NCBI GenBank assembly: GCA_964020085.1
Contig: OZ026595.1
Coordinates: 3,047,701 to 3,111,700, forward strand
Direction: 5' to 3'
From: Micromussa lordhowensis
Lineage: Eukaryota > Cnidaria > Anthozoa > Scleractinia > Lobophylliidae
DNA: 64,000 bases
Notes under the pieces: generated by a model
What the model was told of the DNA's origin: nothing
Database searches by the model: none
What the model saw: the letters and a program-made list of their open reading frames with translations, nothing else
Part shown: positions 60,251-64,000 of the stretch, one piece after another
Position numbering within the stretch: position 1 is the first letter of the stretch
Layout: each line of letters starts with the position of its first letter
Position numbers and translations under genes: made by a program

Positions 60251-60290
60251 TTTGGGCATCAGGATAAAGCGCTATATAAATATCGTTTTC
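60000..60290. repeat. Dispersed repeat with AAAGCGCTATATAAAT tail
   Basis: The segment with GATAAGGACGATAAACCGTA, GACGTTAAAGAACCCACACA and a terminal AAAGCGCTATATAAAT resembles widespread LINE/SINE 3' ends of invertebrates. An 18-bp unit, CTGTGTATTCTACTATTC, is tandemly duplicated near 60170-60205. Confidence 0.5.
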
Positions 60291-60537
60291 TTTTTTTTTT
60301 TGTTCTTAGCAGGATAAGTATCGTTTTTGTTAGTAATATTGTTTTGCAAGTAGTGTCGTATTTCTTTAAATCGTTTTAGTACCGTATTGTTAATAGCTTA
60401 AGTATTACTTTATAGGTACTATTGTTTAAGCAGTATGTTGTAATTTGTAGTGAAACTAAATAAATAAATTCGCCAGGATAGTAAAATTGGTTCTCACTCA
60501 TTCTGAACTCACATCGATTTTGCGAGGCCGTACGCAT

Positions 60538-60595
60538 AATAAGAATAAGAATAGGAACAGGAATAAGAATAGGAATAAGAATAAGAATGATGATG

Positions 60596-60634
<39 letters not shown>

Positions 60635-60713
60635 GTAATGATGATTATGGTGATGGTGATGATGGTGATGATGAAGATGATGATGATGATGATGATGATG
60701 ATAATAATAATCG
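60538..60713. repeat. Compound microsatellite: AGGAAT/AAGAAT, AAT and GAT units
   Basis: Runs of AATAAGAATAGG-type units, then about fifteen AAT units, then GAT/GGT units. Reading frames across it (for example 60376-60765 on the minus strand) are low-complexity artefacts. Confidence 0.97.
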
Positions 60714-62325
60714 AATAACCCTTCTTCACTGATGGCAACCAACAAAAAGCCCCCGAACTTGACATGATTACCCGTGACCTTGAGTATCCTTGACATGGTT
60801 ACTGCATAATCTGCAGCTAGATGACGTCACAGGAGCTGATGTCGAAAATTCAGTGTACGCGTTCGGCCAATTAGAAAAGAGATAGTGAGTTCAATGAGTA
60901 TTATAATTGGCATAATCATCGATTGGTAAATTCGCTGGGCATTAAAAGTATCAATGCTGGAACCGATGCGCCGTAAGAGGTTCAGTTCCTGCTGCCTTGT
61001 TGTAAATGTTTTGAAAATTAAATGGATTTCAAAAGAAGTGTCGGGTCCAGATGCACGCCGACCTACTTATAACAAGTAGTGGTGTTGATGGGAGATGGGA
61101 GATGGACCTTTGTTCGGCTCAATCACTTCTGACGGCTGTGGCCCTCATACGGGACCTTTGATTCTTATGATCTTCCAAGAACTTAGCGAAGTATTTGATT
61201 TTGAATCAAGTTATTCAGTTGCCACAAACGCTGGGAAAACTTGGCGATAAACCACTGGAAACCCTATCCGGTCATACAGTAGAATAAATCCCGCTAAATT
61301 GACCAATCACTACGCGGGCAGTATCAGAGTTATATAATACACCGTCCTAAATGTTGAGAAACAAACTATGCAGTTCAGTGATGTAATCAATTTATTTCCT
61401 GAATATAACTGACGCAACAGAGGAAGCTTATAGGAAAGGGGCTCACGTTGGCTAGAAGGCGCTAAGTCGAATAATAACGATATTGGACCGTTCAGTACTT
61501 TATTAAAGGCGATAGAAAGAAAGAACTCATTAATTTTTTTGTATGTCCTCAATTAACCAATACGGTGATTAGACTTCTTTGGCCAATGCTATGGCTACTT
61601 CTACTACTAATCTGTAAAACCTTGAGGGCGTAGTAAAACTATCGTTTTCAGATATTGTTTCACTTTCATTCCTGTTTTGTCCGCGTACATTTACTTAAGT
61701 TATGTTCAAGCAAAGTGATCGAACTTTTTGTCCGAAATTTGTCCGAAATGAGACAAAAAGGGTGCGAACTTAAACGTCCGAAATAAAACTCCGGAAGTCT
61801 TCGCAAGTATACGGCGTTTTATTGACGAAAGGACCTCAAATCCATGCCTACTCGTTCAAAAATAGAGGGAGGGCGGATTGTCTTATCTTCATTCACTGAG
61901 AAGACCTTAAGTTTAGCTAGGCAATGGTTAATGTCAGTTCCATGCAAGTGCACTGGCCTTCGGTAACCCAGAGAGCTATATAAAAAGGCAGGATTAACAG
62001 CATTTAGTGTCAGTCTGAAGTCAAGTATCCACAAGCAGCGTACCATGTGTTTGAGAGCAGTGAACCATTTATTTTATTTTTGTATGTAATTCAGCCCTTC
62101 TCTGCTGGTATTTGCGAATATTTTACTTTAGACTTCAATGCACAAATGCTGCTTTTATATTGTACCTTTTTATTCCGCGGTTATGATCACCTCGAAACTT
62201 AATATTCCTCTATTAGTGTCCCTGCATTTTGAAACTGCGAAGTACTTTGTCAAGGTTCTACACTCACACACAGCTCGCCTAGTCTGGTTTTAAACCATAG
62301 GCACAATTCTTCCATCTACATTTTT
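60714..62325. other. Intergenic stretch 3' of the SOX30-type gene
   Basis: No gene or clear element is recognised. The short frames here show no family resemblance. Confidence 0.3.
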
Positions 62326-62331
62326 TTTATT
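62326..62331 (-). promoter_or_regulatory. Candidate polyadenylation signal of the SOX30-type gene
   Basis: AATAAA on the minus strand lies 55 bp after the stop codon, a plausible distance for a short 3' UTR. Confidence 0.5.
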
Positions 62332-62385
62332 CAGGAATAAAAGTATTGGTAAATATTCACATTTATCGATTGGCAAAGTTTTCAT

Positions 62386-63675
62386 TTAGTCATTACTGAC
62401 ATCATCAATGTCACTCAACATGTCTAAACTCTCGTCGTCCAGCAAGTCCAGTTCATCAGGTACTTCGTTGAGTTTTTCAAGACTTTCTTTAATCGTTTCG
62501 TCCAGTCCGGCTAGATACCTGTCCAACTCGTTTCCATCACTGTCCATTTCCTGTTTTATCTTGGCCACTTGTTCTTGTTCGTCCGTCACGTTATCGACAG
62601 TGGGTAACATGGCATCGTTGACGATGCAGTTTTCCTGAGCGCGCCTGGCCGCCATTTGTTCCTCCTCAAATTTTGCCGCTTCAACTTTGAGCCAGTCCAC
62701 GGCCTGTTCCTGCTCCTTTTTGCTGTCGAACGAAGCGCAATCGTTTTCTTTCCCACGCGCGATATTTCGCTCTTCGTTTGGAAACAAGCTTTTAACGAAA
62801 TCTTGGTCGATGCCAGAAGAAAATTCAGCACCCCTTGAAGAACCGGGAGGAATTCGATGCGAATGTGCCATGTTAAGTGCTTCTTTGAGATTTCTGGGTC
62901 GGTAGCAGAACGAAGAGTTTGCTCGTTCACGCATAGACTGTGGCGAGAGCGAGATGCTACTATCGTCGGATGACGGGCTGTGTACATGGTGATAGCCTAA
63001 AGAACCACTGTTATATTGCATTCCGCCGGGGCTATTGCCCGTCATATAGGTCAGGCGTCGTTTTGACGGTCTCGGCTGGTAAACCCAATTTGGATGTTCT
63101 GTTCTGTGCTTCTCCTTCAAACGCGAAGCATCGTCAAAGTACGGCCGTTGCTGTTCCGTGGATAAGTCGTTCCAAATCTCACCTAGCTTAACGCTAATCT
63201 CCGCATTGTTCGCGTTCGGATACCGCTTGGCAATCGTCGATCGATACAACCTCGCCCAAATCATGAACGCATTCATCGGCCGTTTGACTTTCGGAGAATT
63301 ACTCTGTTGCAGTTGGGCTTGAAGACTGTGGTACATATGAGGCATGCGCAAAAATGTTTGGCTCATCGGGTCGATCGTAAATCCTTTAAAACAGCCCGGA
63401 TTGCCAGGCGAAGCTGATTCTGATGTCGATTTAAGAACATCCCCAGTTGGAACTGGCGACGTAGGAGACGAGAATTCAGGCGGTTTCGTCTTGCCTTTCG
63501 GCGTAGAATGGTTAGGTAGACCATTTTTAGCCACAGCAGACTTTTTCGGGGTTTGAAGTTCTTCGGATGTTCTTCTTTTTTGTTCTCTTCCCGGGGAAGC
63601 TGAGCTATCGTTAATCGAAGATTTGCTGTTAATTGTGCCATTATGCTCGTTTGTTGATGTCGTCAAGTTTGGCAT
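62386..63675 (-). CDS. SOX30: SOX30/SoxH-type HMG-box transcription factor, single exon
   Basis: The start is the first ATG in frame at 63675 on the minus strand, giving 429 aa; the open frame extends further upstream but without an ATG. The HMG box starts at about residue 130 with [13 protein letters not shown] and continues through [17 protein letters not shown] to [23 protein letters not shown] and YQPRP-KR are diagnostic of SOX30 (group H) rather than SoxB, C, E or F. The N-terminal 125 residues are Ser/Thr/Pro-rich. The C-terminus is acidic ([17 protein letters not shown]), a possible activation domain. Known SOX30 acts in male germ-cell differentiation in mammals; a role here is inference. 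No intron interrupts the HMG box. Confidence 0.88.
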   Translation of the reverse strand: MPNLTTSTNEHNGTINSKSSINDSSASPGREQKRRTSEELQTPKKSAVAKNGLPNHSTPKGKTKPPEFSSPTSPVPTGDVLKSTSESASPGNPGCFKGFTIDPMSQTFLRMPHMYHSLQAQLQQSNSPKVKRPMNAFMIWARLYRSTIAKRYPNANNAEISVKLGEIWNDLSTEQQRPYFDDASRLKEKHRTEHPNWVYQPRPSKRRLTYMTGNSPGGMQYNSGSLGYHHVHSPSSDDSSISLSPQSMRERANSSFCYRPRNLKEALNMAHSHRIPPGSSRGAEFSSGIDQDFVKSLFPNEERNIARGKENDCASFDSKKEQEQAVDWLKVEAAKFEEEQMAARRAQENCIVNDAMLPTVDNVTDEQEQVAKIKQEMDSDGNELDRYLAGLDETIKESLEKLNEVPDELDLLDDESLDMLSDIDDVSND

Positions 63676-64000
63676 TGTGCTAGAGGATGTAGTAAACAAT
63701 GACAAAGTAATTGTAACAATGGGTTTGTTTCGCAACAATGGAGCGTCTCACAAAGCTAACAATCGAGTGATTCTTTGTTTTGTTTAAAACCGTTATTTGC
63801 TATGGCAACGTGATGTAATGATTACGTACTCGCGCAACGAATGCTTTGCGCGCGCGGAGTTGATTTCGAAAAGCGCGCGCTTTTTCAGGCTCGTGCGCGT
63901 TTCCATAAGTAATCGCAGGTATTCGTTAAAAAAAGAATGAATGGAGTCCAATTCGGTCTGCAATTACCTTATTATAGGAAATTAATGATGTACATTGACA
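63676..64000. promoter_or_regulatory. Probable promoter side of the SOX30-type gene
   Basis: This flank precedes the minus-strand Sox start. A CG-rich patch (GCGCGCGCGGAG and AAGCGCGCGC, 63848-63882) stands out against the AT-rich surroundings and may mark the promoter. No other feature was recognised. Confidence 0.4.

Noticed and set aside
60376..60796. Frames rich in Ile, Asn, Asp or His
   Set aside because: They are translations of the AAT/GAT microsatellite.

Overview
The window is animal nuclear DNA, AT-rich and intron-rich. It carries clear orthologues of metazoan genes (a Not-class homeobox gene, ZDHHC16, SCPEP1, HYPK, a SOX30-type Sox gene) embedded in many short inverted-repeat transposons. 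Gene content, the extracellular F5/8C and ILEI-type domain exons, Penelope-like retroelements and the style of MITEs suggest a cnidarian, probably an anthozoan and perhaps a stony coral. The species cannot be fixed from the sequence alone. All exon models below were built by hand from reading-frame continuity, splice sites and remembered family sequences.

Layout. 1-5.4 kb: a two-exon Not/Noto-type homeobox gene (+). 5.4-8.3 kb: transposon-rich spacer. 8.3-14.8 kb: ten-exon ZDHHC16 palmitoyltransferase (+). 14.8-19.5 kb: a cluster of foldback and terminal-inverted-repeat elements. 19.5-21.6 kb: SCPEP1-like serine carboxypeptidase copy A (-), two exons, with a probable GC-AG intron. 21.6-29.1 kb: a transposon graveyard with a Penelope remnant between two copies of one MITE, and a nest of elements inserted inside one another. 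29.1-32.7 kb: HYPK (-), four exons, with a hAT-like MITE in its first intron. 33.4-36.0 kb: SCPEP1-like copy B (+), head to head with HYPK. 36-40 kb: MITEs and a 226-bp tandem repeat. 40.1-52.5 kb: a twelve-exon secreted protein with an F5/8C (discoidin) domain and an Asp-box motif (+), whose introns hold a second Penelope remnant, a LINE fragment, a mariner-like MITE and a minisatellite. 52.5-57.8 kb: repeats. 57.8-59.1 kb: two exons of an ILEI/FAM3-type (GG) domain, the first with an in-frame TAG. 59.1-62.4 kb: microsatellites and repeats. 62.4-63.7 kb: an intronless SOX30/SoxH-type gene (-).

The genes do not form one pathway. The Not and SOX30 genes encode transcription factors, ZDHHC16 is a membrane S-acyltransferase, HYPK binds the ribosomal NatA acetyltransferase, the two SCPEP1 copies are secretory or lysosomal peptidases, and the discoidin and ILEI products are extracellular. 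The two SCPEP1 copies share an intron position and length (both 450 aa), so they arose by duplication and now lie in opposite orientation around HYPK. I found no operon-like or defence-like novel system. The most unusual items are the discoidin/Asp-box protein of unfamiliar architecture, hammerhead-like motifs in the Penelope remnants, the GC-AG intron, the nested transposons and the interrupted ILEI exon.
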